Shown here one piece after another: positions 38,026 to 46,127 of a DNA stretch of 64,000 nucleotides. Location: positions 1-64,000 of the forward strand of contig NZ_CP040765.1 in assembly GCF_004683865.2 (NCBI RefSeq), read 5' to 3'. Below the pieces are notes generated by a model that had not been told where the DNA came from, ran no database searches, and saw only the letters and a list, made by a program, of their open reading frames with translations. Source of the DNA: Paracoccus liaowanqingii. Lineage in GTDB: Bacteria > Pseudomonadota > Alphaproteobacteria > Rhodobacterales > Rhodobacteraceae. The stretch's first letter is position 1. Each line of letters starts with the position of its first letter. A program made the translations under genes and the position numbers.

Positions 38026-38041
38026 ACGGGAAAACCGTTTT
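38026..38041 (+). terminator. weak intrinsic-terminator-like hairpin after the oxygenase gene
   Basis: ACGG and CCGT at 38026-38029 and 38035-38038 pair around a GAAAA loop, followed by TTT. The stem is only 4-5 bp, so this is tentative. Confidence 0.3.
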
Positions 38042-38276
38042 GCCCAGATCGGCACATCGACGTGACAAGGGCGGAAGGTGCGTCCTGAACCTGGCTGAAC
38101 GATCTTGGGAAGTGCGCGTATGCTCAGGTCCGGAATCTTGCAGATCCGGAGCGGTGAAGAGGCCCCGCAGTCAGGATCGGGCTGTTTGGCTTCGCGCAGC
38201 ACCTGCCAGGCCATGGCCCTGACTGGCTGGTCCAGGGCATGATGATCAGGCCGTTTTGGTCCCAAAGGAGACTGTA

Positions 38277-39710
38277 ATGACCAAGATTACTCCGGTTCTG
38301 ATGGCGGGCGGGTCGGGGACGCGGCTGTGGCCCGTGTCGCGCAAGAGCTTTCCCAAGCAGTTCGCCGCGCTGACGGGCGACGAGACGCTGTTCCAGGCCT
38401 CGGCCCGGCGCCTGTCGGGACCGGATTTTGCCGATCCGGTGGTGATGACGAATTCCGACTTCCGCTTCATCGTGGCCGAGCAGCTGGAACAGGCGGGCAT
38501 CGCGGCCGGGCGCATCGTGATCGAGCCCGCCGGGCGCAACACCGCCCCCGCGATCCTGGCCGCCGCCCTGATGGTGGCCGAAACCGACCCCGAGGGGCTG
38601 GTGCTGGTCGCGCCCTCGGACCACGTGATCCCCGACGCCGGGGCCTTCGCCGCCGCCGTGGCCGAGGGGGCCGAGGCCGCGCGGCAGGGCCGGATCGTCA
38701 CCTTCGGCATCACCCCCGACCGCCCCGAGACGGGCTACGGCTATCTGGAGCTGGCCTCGACCGGCGCGGGTCCGCAGCCCCTGGCGCGCTTCGTCGAGAA
38801 GCCCGACGCGGATCGTGCGGGCCAGATGCTGGAGGCGGGCACCTACCTGTGGAACGCGGGCATCTTCCTCTTTTCCGCCCGCGTGATGATCGCGGCGTTC
38901 CGCGCCCATGCGCCCGCCTATCTGGACCCGGTCGGGCAGGCGCTGGACGAGGCGAAGCTGGATCTGGGCTTTTTGCGACTGGCCAAGGCGCCGTGGCTGA
39001 CGGTCGAGGACAACTCCATCGACTATGCGGTGATGGAAAAGGCCGACAACCTGACCGTCGTGCGGTTCTCGGGGCGCTGGTCGGATCTGGGGGGCTGGGA
39101 CGCGGTCTGGCGCGAGGCGCTGGATCACGCGCCGTCCGAGCATGGCGTGGTGGCGGATGCCAATTCGACGGCCATCGACTGCCAGGACGTGCTGCTGCGC
39201 TCGGACAGCGACGATCTGAAGGTCGTGGGGATCGGGCTGCGCGACCTGATGGTCGTGGCGACCTCGGATGCGGTGCTGGTGGCCGACCGCAGCCGGGCGC
39301 AGGACGTGCGGCTGGCGGTCTCGGCGCTGAAGGCCAAGCGCGCCAAGCAGGCCGAAGCGTTCCCCCGCGACCACCGCCCCTGGGGCTGGTTCGAGACGCT
39401 GGCCTTGGCCGACCGCTTCCAGGTCAAGCGCATCGTGGTCAAGCCCGGCGCGGCGCTGTCGCTGCAGAGCCATGTGCACCGGTCCGAGCACTGGATCGTC
39501 GTGTCGGGCACCGCGCGGGTCACCGTCGACGACAGCGTGACGCTGGTGACCGAGAACCAGTCGATCTACGTCCCCCTGGGCGCCGTCCACCGGATGGAGA
39601 ATCCCGGCAAAGTGCCGATGGTGCTGATCGAGGTGCAGACCGGCAGCTATCTGGGCGAGGACGACATCATCCGCTACGAGGATGTCTATTCCCGCTGTTC
39701 GGCTGACTGA
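38277..39710 (+). CDS. manC: mannose-1-phosphate guanylyltransferase / mannose-6-phosphate isomerase
   Basis: 477 residues, full length for the bifunctional type II enzyme. The N-terminal nucleotidyltransferase part has GGSGTRLWPVSRKSFPKQF (residues 10-28), VAPSDHVIPD and FVEKPD. The C-terminal cupin (isomerase) part has RPWGWFETLALADRFQVKRI, the metal-site stretch LQSHVHRSEHW and YVPLGAVHRMENPG. It makes GDP-mannose for the polysaccharide. ATG 38277 follows AAAGGAG. GC content is higher here than in the glycosyltransferase genes. It is the last intact exopolysaccharide-related gene before the IS debris. Confidence 0.95.
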   Translation: MTKITPVLMAGGSGTRLWPVSRKSFPKQFAALTGDETLFQASARRLSGPDFADPVVMTNSDFRFIVAEQLEQAGIAAGRIVIEPAGRNTAPAILAAALMVAETDPEGLVLVAPSDHVIPDAGAFAAAVAEGAEAARQGRIVTFGITPDRPETGYGYLELASTGAGPQPLARFVEKPDADRAGQMLEAGTYLWNAGIFLFSARVMIAAFRAHAPAYLDPVGQALDEAKLDLGFLRLAKAPWLTVEDNSIDYAVMEKADNLTVVRFSGRWSDLGGWDAVWREALDHAPSEHGVVADANSTAIDCQDVLLRSDSDDLKVVGIGLRDLMVVATSDAVLVADRSRAQDVRLAVSALKAKRAKQAEAFPRDHRPWGWFETLALADRFQVKRIVVKPGAALSLQSHVHRSEHWIVVSGTARVTVDDSVTLVTENQSIYVPLGAVHRMENPGKVPMVLIEVQTGSYLGEDDIIRYEDVYSRCSAD

Positions 39711-39786
39711 TCCTCGGGAACTTTACTGGAGTGGACCATTTCAAAAATGGCGTGTTAAATTCCATCCAGAAATGATGGCGTCCTAG

Positions 39787-39826
39787 GGTCTAGACTCATT
39801 GAGTTTCAGAGCCAGAACAGGACGGT
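39787..39826 (-). repeat. solo end fragment of the IS5-type element
   Basis: Forty bases identical to the end of IS5-type copy 2 at 7420-7459, again preceded by CTAG (39783-39786). The fragment stops after GGACGGT, exactly where the outer IS21-family element entered copy 2, and is here followed by the IS3-family end. It marks where another copy of the element once sat. Confidence 0.85.
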
Positions 39827-39887
39827 AGAGGTGGTTCGGTTTGTCTGAACAGGTTCCGGGCGTTCTCTAAGTGGTTTTCTGCTTTGG

Positions 39888-40718
39888 TTACGCCGCCACC
39901 GCTTCGGGCATCGGCTGGTTGAAGTAGGCTTGGTCGGGCGTTTTCCCGTCAAGCGATGAGTGTGGGCGCCGGCTGTTGTAGAAGCCGAGATAACGACCGA
40001 TCGACGCGCGTGCCTCCGAGACGCTGGCATAGGCCCGCAGGTAGACCTCTTCGTATTTGATGGTCCGCCAGAGGCATTCGATGAAGACGTTGTCGCGCCA
40101 GGCACCCTTGCCGTCCATGCTGATCTTGATCTCACGGGCAGCCAGAACCTTGATGAACTCGGCGGAGGTGAACTGGCTGCCTTGGTCGGTGTTGAAGATC
40201 TCGGGCGCATCATGACGCGCAAGCGCCTCCTCCAAAGCTTCGATGCAGAAATCCGCCTCCAGCGTGATCGACACGCGCCATGCGAGGACGCGGCGGGTGA
40301 ACCAGTCCAGCACAGCGGCGAGATAGATGAAGCCGCGCGCCATCGGAATGTAGGTGATGTCCATCGCCCAGACCTGATCGGGCCGGGTGATGGGCAGTTT
40401 CCGCAGCAGATAGGGATAGATCTTGTGCCCCGGCGCCGGTTTCGAAGTGTTCGGCTTCCGATAGAGAGCTGCGATGCCCATGCGCTTCATGAGCGTGGCA
40501 ACGTGCATCCGCCCGACCTTGAAACCTTCCTGCACCAGCAGGCCCTGCAACATCCGGCTGCCAGCGAAGGGGAACTCCATGTGCAGCTTGTCGATGCGAT
40601 GCATCAGTTTCAAATCGGCTTCCGAGATCGATCGCGGGCGGTAATAGACGCTGCCCCGGCTGATCCCCAGAACGATGGCTTGGCGGCTGACGCTCAGCTT
40701 CGCGGTGGGATCGATCAT
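39888..40718 (-). CDS. IS3-family transposase OrfB (rve integrase)
   Basis: 276 residues. The N-terminal HTH_21 part (RQAIVLGISRGSVYYRPR) precedes the integrase core: WAMDITYIPMARGFIYL (first Asp), FNTDQGSQFTSAEF (second Asp) and SMDGKGAWRDNVFIECLWRTIKYEE (Glu). It overlaps orfA by ATGA, next to an A-rich slip site (AAAAAG), so a fused OrfAB may be made by -1 frameshifting as in other IS3 elements. Intact. Confidence 0.93.
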   Translation of the reverse strand: MIDPTAKLSVSRQAIVLGISRGSVYYRPRSISEADLKLMHRIDKLHMEFPFAGSRMLQGLLVQEGFKVGRMHVATLMKRMGIAALYRKPNTSKPAPGHKIYPYLLRKLPITRPDQVWAMDITYIPMARGFIYLAAVLDWFTRRVLAWRVSITLEADFCIEALEEALARHDAPEIFNTDQGSQFTSAEFIKVLAAREIKISMDGKGAWRDNVFIECLWRTIKYEEVYLRAYASVSEARASIGRYLGFYNSRRPHSSLDGKTPDQAYFNQPMPEAVAA

Positions 40719-41032
40719 CTTTTTGCGCTCGGCAACAGACCCGCCTTGCCGAGCGCGACGGACAAAAAATCGTTCTCCAGCGTCAGCTCTCCGATCTTCG
40801 CATGCAGGGTCTTCACGTCGATCACCGGTTCCGCCTCAGCCTTCGAGCCATCACCGAACACTCCGATCGCGCCCTCGAGCAGCTGGTCGCGCCACTGCTT
40901 GATCTGGTTCGGATGGACATCGAAATCCTGCGCCAGTTCGATCAGCGTCTTCTCGCCCTTGATCGCGGCTACCGCCACTTTCGCCTTGAATGCCGGGCTG
41001 TGGTTCCGGCGCGGTCGTCTTGTCATAGTCAT
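40715..41032 (-). CDS. IS3-family transposase OrfA (HTH_Tnp_1)
   Basis: 105 residues with the helix-turn-helix region SPAFKAKVAVAAIKGEKTLI, AQDFDVHPNQIKQWRDQLL, and a leucine-zipper-like C-terminal half (VKTLHAKIGELTLENDFL). It recognises the element ends and works with OrfB. Start at ATG 41032 (an ATG two codons later is equivalent). Confidence 0.93.
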   Translation of the reverse strand: MTMTRRPRRNHSPAFKAKVAVAAIKGEKTLIELAQDFDVHPNQIKQWRDQLLEGAIGVFGDGSKAEAEPVIDVKTLHAKIGELTLENDFLSVALGKAGLLPSAKR

Positions 41033-41076
41033 CTCCTCGCCTGCAGCATCATGCTGCCGTTACGCGGAAAATCCAC

Positions 41077-42006
41077 TTATCCCGGCTGTTCAGATTTTCG
41101 GAGCCACCTCTCTTTGCGACGGCGCATGTATTCAATCGCTGCGTCGTTGATGACGTAATCCTCGCCACCGGCCTGGAGCAAAGATAGAAAGTTCAATCGT
41201 GACTTCGAGCGGCCTGTCCGAAACACGGTAAAGCGGGCCCCGCCAATCTGCGTCGTGATCCCGTCGCGGCGGGCATGGCGGGCGCCAGTGTCATCCACGC
41301 TGATGAAAGGTGCTGTCGCCAAACCGGTCCTCAAAACCGCCCGATCTTCCGCCACGAAATCCTCGAGACGGCTGGTCAGGATCCGCACGACCTGCCGCTT
41401 GGAGATCTCCATGCCGATCCCGTTCAGGATCGAGGTCAACCGCTCCGTCGTGACTTGCCCTTGGGCATGAAGGACAAGACAGAACCGGCGCAGGTTAGCA
41501 CCAAAGCCGCCGATCAATCCCGCCGGCAATGGCGCAATGATTGTGTTGCCCTCCGGCGTTAGCCACCGCTCCCGCCGATAGCGGACAAGTTCGGCAGACA
41601 TGACCAGCTCGCGAACCAGAAGAGTTTCATAGCCCTTGAAGCGTGATCCTGCCGGAGCCTCGGCTCTCAGCACCTCTTCACGCGTGACACGGTCCGTGTC
41701 GCGCTTGGGTCCCCTTCGCCGAGCCGTCCCTGCTGCCTTGCCAAGGTCACGGTTCGTCGCCTTTTCCATGCCGGACGGCTTGAAAGGGGGGCGCGGTGGC
41801 AAGTTCTTCAGCCGCGCAATCTCGTCGCGCAAGACTTGGTTTTCAGCTTGGAGAGCAGCCCGGGCAAGTTCGGATTTCTCGAGCTCGCCTCTCAAGTCGG
41901 CGACTTGTGCCTCGAGCGCCCCAAACCGTTGCGACAGATCCACAGCGAGCCGACGCAGGGCGTCGGGGGACAGTGGCTCAGATCCATCATCCAAAAGCGG
42001 GTTCAT
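41077..42006 (-). pseudogene. IS66-type transposase (TnpC-like), C-terminally truncated
   Basis: 309 residues remain from ATG 42006. The coiled N-terminal part (LSQRFGALEAQVADLRGELE, LQAENQVLRDEIARLKN) and the proline-rich joint LPPRPPFKPSG are typical. Further on, APFISVDDTGARHARRDG is the first catalytic region. The original sequence ends near residue 298 (RRRKER); the last residues (WLRKSEQPG) come from the inserted IS3-family end, which removes the rest of the catalytic core. Confidence 0.8.
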
Positions 42007-42070
42007 ACGATCTTGAATCAGACCGAGATCAAGAGCGCAACGATCATGCCCGGAAATCTGCCCCAGTTAC
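41113..42070 (-). mobile_element. IS66-type element remnant
   Basis: One end is intact: read from 42070 inward it begins GTAACTGGGGCAGATTTCCG, the GTAA start expected for IS66 ends. The other end was lost where the IS3-family element entered. It holds only the N-terminal half or so of a transposase gene. It abuts the DUF1612-type gene directly. Confidence 0.65.
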
Positions 42071-42073
42071 TCC

Positions 42074-43012
42074 TTGGCCAATTCTCAGCCCTGGCTTGCC
42101 GCGCAGTCGGCTCAGGCCTCTGCACTGGCAGATGCGGCCCGCGATCTCGGGCGGTTGGAGGCCACGTTGCTGGCGCTGCCCGCGGCGGAGGCCGCAGGGG
42201 CCCGCGAACGCCTGGTCCATCTCGAGGTCGAGGCGATGCTGCGGGCGCAGGGGCTGATGCTGGGTCGAGACGAGATCGGCCGCGAGCTGATGGAGGCCCG
42301 TGCGGCGTCCGACCCGGAGGCGTTGCGTCTGGCACGGTGGGCGGTCCGGCGGCTGGAAGGGCAGGGGCCCCTGGCGGACCTGCCGGCCTTTCTTGGACTG
42401 CATCGCCGGGCCGCCTCCGACGGGCCATCGGCGACCAGCATGGACCTGCGCCTCCAGGGCAGGGAGTTCGATGGCGCGGCCGTTGAGTTCCTGGCGGCCG
42501 TTGATGCCTTCGCGGCGTTGCACCCGCTGGCGCGTGGGCCTGCAGCTTTGGCGCTGTGGCGCATGGCCGAGCTGTCGCCGCCGGGGCAGGTAACCGAGCC
42601 TGCCGTGTGGTCGGCGCGCCACATGGCGGCAGGGGCCGAGGGGCTGCGCTTCGTCCCCTTCGGCCGGCATGGGCGGCGGGTCTGGACCGGCTATGGTCCG
42701 CCTGTGGACCGGCTCGCCACACATCTTGCGGCGCTGCGCGCCGGTGCGCAGGAGGCGCGGGCGCTGATCCAGCGCATCGGGGCCTGGTCCGAGCAGGCCC
42801 GGGTCGCCACCACCGGCATCAAGGGCGACAACGCCGCCCGGGTCATCGCGGTGCTGGCGGCACGCCCCTTTGTCTCGGCCATGGAGATGGAGACGCGCGC
42901 CGGCATCAGCCGCCCCACGGCCGAGCGCATGCTGAAGCGCCTGAACGATCTCGGTCTGACCCGCGAGGTGACCGGCAATCGCAGGTTCCGGCTGTGGACT
43001 GTCGAAAACTGA
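42074..43012 (+). CDS. DUF1612/RHE_PE00001-type helix-turn-helix protein, possibly 5'-truncated
   Basis: 312 residues from a TTG at 42074, four bases from the end of the IS66-type remnant, so the true N-terminus may have been cut off. ARERLVHLEVEAMLRAQGLM in the first third and a C-terminal winged or helix-turn-helix (RPFVSAMEMETRAGISRPTA, ERMLKRLNDLGLTREVTGN) resemble the DUF1612 proteins found mainly on rhizobial and rhodobacterial plasmids. In that family the C-terminal part is the predicted DNA-binding domain; the function is not known. Family assignment is by memory of the pattern and needs a profile search. GC content is high. Confidence 0.6.
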   Translation: MANSQPWLAAQSAQASALADAARDLGRLEATLLALPAAEAAGARERLVHLEVEAMLRAQGLMLGRDEIGRELMEARAASDPEALRLARWAVRRLEGQGPLADLPAFLGLHRRAASDGPSATSMDLRLQGREFDGAAVEFLAAVDAFAALHPLARGPAALALWRMAELSPPGQVTEPAVWSARHMAAGAEGLRFVPFGRHGRRVWTGYGPPVDRLATHLAALRAGAQEARALIQRIGAWSEQARVATTGIKGDNAARVIAVLAARPFVSAMEMETRAGISRPTAERMLKRLNDLGLTREVTGNRRFRLWTVEN

Positions 43013-43097
43013 TCTTATCATGCCCTTGGGCTGCAGCACCTCGACGGCAGCTTGGGTGCAGATCCCACCACGGGATGGCGAAACACCGGAGGGCCAG

Positions 43098-43367
43098 ATG
43101 ACCCGCACGCCGGACGCGAGGACGCCCCCGGATCAGAAGCAACCTGTTCTGAAAAGCGACAGTCGTCAGACCAACTGGCGCCGAGCCAATCTGTCCAGGT
43201 AGCGCGCCCATCTCGCCGTGCAACGCGCGCTCATGTCGGGCCAGTTGCAAAAGCAGCTCTGCGAAGTCTGCGGGGCGAACTTTGTCGACGCCCATCACGA
43301 CTGCTGCGACGATCCTCTCAACGTTCGCTGGCTGTGCCGGACCCATCACGTAAACCTGCACTTCTAG
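43098..43367 (+). pseudogene. small zinc-ribbon/HNH-like protein with an in-frame amber stop
   Basis: ATG 43098 begins MTRTPDARTPPDQKQPVLKS and reads NWRRANLSR, then TAG at 43200-43202, then RAHLAVQRALMSGQLQKQLC, EVCGANFVDAHHDCCDDPLN, VRWLCRTHHVNLHF and a stop at 43365-43367. The tail has C-x2-C, HH and C-x2-HH pairs, as in short HNH or zinc-finger proteins common in phages and plasmids of this group. In such proteins an aromatic residue fits where the amber lies (TAT or TAC to TAG). A downstream restart at the ATG after RAL would give a 33-residue zinc-binding stub. Confidence 0.5.
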
Positions 43368-43846
43368 GGAGAGGGCATGCTCCCGATTGGCGGCATGTCT
43401 TCAAAGCAAGACTGACGGCAGGGAGGTTTCGTCATGGCTGCGGCAAAGGTCCCTTCGACCGTGTTGTTTGGGCAAGCAGGCAGCAGGTCTGGAACGCAGA
43501 CCAAGGCAGCCGTGGCCGCTTCGGTCTTCGAATATCCTAAAAGCCCGTTTCCGTGCCTCGGCAGCAGGGGCACGCACAGGCTTTTCAAGCAGAGGTAGCC
43601 GCATTTTCCCGCCAAGATCAGATGGCCTTAGCGAAGTGGATGGACACGTAATCTCTTGCAGCAAAGTTTAGGTTCGCCAGATGTACCTTATCCCCCGCTT
43701 TGTAACGAATACTTCCGATAATCATGGCGACCCTTGATAGGGTCGGTGCCTTTCCCTCTCTGAGAAAGGTACTGAAAGCCTGATTTCACAAGTCCAGCCT
43801 CTAGGGGGCAGGGCAGCGATGGCGAGGTTCGGACGTCGAGACCCCT
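43368..43846. other. intergenic region between the damaged plasmid genes and the deacylase gene
   Basis: About 480 bases with no recognised gene. Open frames here (for example 43387-43671) lack coding signs. The first bases include the end of the zinc-ribbon pseudogene transcript. The 3' side should contain the terminator of the deacylase gene, but none is clear. Confidence 0.4.
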
Positions 43847-45013
43847 TCAACTGGCCACTGTCGCCCATTCTGCAAGCTGCCGCAAAAACAGGTCGCATGC
43901 ATCGAGCTGCGATAGCTCGACATATTCGTCAGGCTTGTGGGCCTGTGCGATCGCGCCTGGTCCGCAGATCACTGTCGGCACTCCGAGGACTTGCGCAAAG
44001 CGGCCCCCTTCGGTCCCGAATGCTACCTTGGAATGGCCGTTGCTGCCCGTCAGGCGCTTGGTCAGGGTGACGACCTCGGCGTCGGGCGCAGTCTCCAGAC
44101 CCGGGAACTGCGCATAGAGATCGATCTGGATCCCGGCCTCGGGGGCGATGCGCTGCATCATCGGTTCCAGCTCCAGCTGGGCATAGTCGCGGAGTTCCTG
44201 GACCAGGGCATCGGCATCCTCCTGCGGCAAGACGCGGAACTCGCAATCCAGGGTGCACAGGTTGGGTACGATGTTCAGCGCCGTGCCGCCCCGGATGATG
44301 CCGGTATGGGCCGTGCTGTGGGTGATGTCGTAATCGAGATCGCGCCCGCCTTCGGACGCGAGGCGCGCGGCAATATCCTGCATCCGCACCACCAGTCGGG
44401 CGGCGTAGTCGACCGCGTTCACCCCCTGCGGCGCCAGCGAGGAATGGCAGCCACGCCCCCGGACCGTCACCCGCATCGAGCGTTTGGCCTTGTGCCCGAT
44501 CACCACCTGCATCGACGTCGGCTCGCCCACGATGCACAGGGCGGGACGGATGTTCTTGGCGTGCAGCATGTCCAGCAGGCCGATGACGCCGACGCAGCCG
44601 ACCTCTTCGTCATAGGAAAACGCCAGATGCACCGGCCGTGCCAGATCGCGTGCCACCATGTCCGGCACCGCAGCCAGCGCGCAGGCCAGAAACCCCTTCA
44701 TGTCGCATGATCCGCGCCCGTAAAGCCGCCCGTCGCGCGCCGTCAGCGTATAGGGATCACTGGCCCAGTCCTGACCTTCGACCGGCACGGTATCGGTGTG
44801 CCCCGACAGGATCACGCCGGGCTGGTCGGCAGGCCCGATCGTCGCCCACAGATTGGCCTTTTGCCCAGTGGCATCCATGACCAGCCGGCTGTCCACGCCA
44901 CATGCGGCGAGGTGGTCGCGCACATAGTCGATCAGTGCCAGGTTCGATTTGTGACTGGTCGTGTCAAAAGCAACCAGATCGGCCAAGATCTGCTGGCTGG
45001 ACAGGGTCTGCAT
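43847..45013 (-). CDS. argE: M20-family acetylornithine deacetylase-like amidohydrolase
   Basis: 388 residues, the full length for ArgE/DapE-type enzymes. The metal sites are visible: LSGHTDTVP (His and Asp), GRGSCDMKGFLA (bridging Asp), SYDEEVGCVG (catalytic Glu pair), VGEPTSM (Glu) and the C-terminal AHKPDEYVE (His). It removes N-acyl groups, classically from N-acetylornithine in the cytoplasm. Here the gene follows a LysR regulator by 10 bp and is divergent from a peptide-type importer, so an N-acyl amino acid taken up by that importer is a likely substrate. Confidence 0.85.
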   Translation of the reverse strand: MQTLSSQQILADLVAFDTTSHKSNLALIDYVRDHLAACGVDSRLVMDATGQKANLWATIGPADQPGVILSGHTDTVPVEGQDWASDPYTLTARDGRLYGRGSCDMKGFLACALAAVPDMVARDLARPVHLAFSYDEEVGCVGVIGLLDMLHAKNIRPALCIVGEPTSMQVVIGHKAKRSMRVTVRGRGCHSSLAPQGVNAVDYAARLVVRMQDIAARLASEGGRDLDYDITHSTAHTGIIRGGTALNIVPNLCTLDCEFRVLPQEDADALVQELRDYAQLELEPMMQRIAPEAGIQIDLYAQFPGLETAPDAEVVTLTKRLTGSNGHSKVAFGTEGGRFAQVLGVPTVICGPGAIAQAHKPDEYVELSQLDACDLFLRQLAEWATVAS

Positions 45014-45023
45014 CGGGTTTCCT

Positions 45024-45983
45024 TCATGTCAGGGCAGAGGAGGGGCGCGGATAGGCGGTACGGTCCAGACTGGCGGTCACGTCCTGGATGAACGCTCGAG
45101 TAAGCGCCGATGGCGCCCGGCTGGAGGGCAGCAGGAAATGGGTGCTGTAGCGGATTGCCGGCAGGAACGGGCGCATCACCACCTGATCGCCCATCTGATG
45201 GACCAGGGGGAACGGGTTCAGCAGCGAGATGCCAAGCCCCTCGCGGACGAACTGGATCACCGAAACATTGGTCGATGCCTCCAGCACGACCTTCAGCGTC
45301 ACGCCGGCCCTGTCGAACATGCGGTCGATGGCGGCCCTGCTGGAATGGCGGCGCGACAGGGCAATGAAGGATTCGTCCTGCAGATCCTCGGGGCGGATCA
45401 CGTCGAACGAGGCCAGGTGATGGCCCGCTGGCAAGACACAGATCGCCTGCGTTTCCAGCAGAAGCTCTGAAGTGATGCCTTCATGGGCAATGGTGCTGTC
45501 GGTCATCCCGATATCGAAACGCCCCTCGGCGATGCCGGTCAGCAGGCTGTCACTGGCCAGCACATCGAAGGTGATCTGGCAGCCGGGATTTGCGCGCTTG
45601 AAGGTCGCGATCCGGCTCGGCAGGAACCGGTGGGCAATGGTCGGGGGGGCCACGATGGACAGTGCGCCCACCTGCGCCGTGCCGGGCTGGTCGGCACGGT
45701 GGACAAGACGCGCCAGCGTCTCCAGCACCGGCGCCAGTTGCTCGCTCAGCGATAGAGCCTCGACTGTCGGGACCAGACGGCCATTGGCGCGCAGGAACAG
45801 TTTGAAGCCAAGGCGTTCTTCCAACTGAGCCAGCCTGCGACTGACAGCGGATTGCGAAATGTCCAGCTTTCGCGCCGCACTGATGGCCGTGCCGGAGGCC
45901 ACCAGAGCCTGCAAAACTTCGAGTTCACGCAAGGAAATTCCGGCGCGTCGATCCCTATCGGTGGCGGCGTCATCCCGTTCCAT
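45024..45983 (-). CDS. LysR-family transcriptional regulator
   Basis: 319 residues from ATG 45983, which has AGGG 6-7 bases upstream; ATG at 46007 is possible but overlaps the operator-like repeat. The much longer upstream frame crosses the divergent gene and is rejected. The winged HTH is at the N-terminus (LRELEVLQALVASGTAISAA, RKLDISQSAVSRRLAQLEER). The effector domain follows (TFDVLASDSLLTGIAEGRFD, IGMTDSTI, FVREGLGISLLNP). It likely controls itself with the ArgE-like gene and the divergent transporter. Confidence 0.92.
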   Translation of the reverse strand: MERDDAATDRDRRAGISLRELEVLQALVASGTAISAARKLDISQSAVSRRLAQLEERLGFKLFLRANGRLVPTVEALSLSEQLAPVLETLARLVHRADQPGTAQVGALSIVAPPTIAHRFLPSRIATFKRANPGCQITFDVLASDSLLTGIAEGRFDIGMTDSTIAHEGITSELLLETQAICVLPAGHHLASFDVIRPEDLQDESFIALSRRHSSRAAIDRMFDRAGVTLKVVLEASTNVSVIQFVREGLGISLLNPFPLVHQMGDQVVMRPFLPAIRYSTHFLLPSSRAPSALTRAFIQDVTASLDRTAYPRPSSALT

Positions 45984-46008
45984 CGGTACCCTATGAGAAA
46001 AACGCATT

Positions 46009-46035
46009 GATAATCGTGATTGACTTCTGATTATC
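46009..46035. promoter_or_regulatory. candidate LysR operator between the divergent lysR and transporter genes
   Basis: GATAATC at 46009-46015 and GATTATC at 46029-46035 are a perfect 7-bp inverted repeat with a 13-bp spacer in the 144-bp divergent region. Size and position fit a LysR-type recognition site. The spacer includes TTGACTTC (46020-46027), a possible -35 region for the transporter operon. Confidence 0.5.
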
Positions 46036-46127
46036 GCATCATACCCTGAACGCAAGCGGGATTGCACCACCGGGGAACCAACCACGGGGCGACCGATCCG
46101 CGCGTGACCAACAGAGAGGATCTTCCA

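Larger units (their letters stand above)
39827..41112 (-). mobile_element. IS3-family element (IS407-like)
   Basis: About 1.29 kb with two overlapping minus-strand genes. The ends match as inverted repeats: AGAGGTGGTTCGG near 39827 and AGAGGTGGCTCCG inward from about 41112, each followed by TCTGAACAG. The flanking bases do not form an obvious target duplication: one side is the solo IS5-type end and the other an IS66-type gene. This suggests a deletion or recombination joined different insertion sites. Confidence 0.8.

Noticed and set aside
38327..39706. A 459-codon frame overlapping manC in another phase
   Set aside because: Arg/Gly/Ala-rich translation without motifs, caused by GC-rich third positions of manC.
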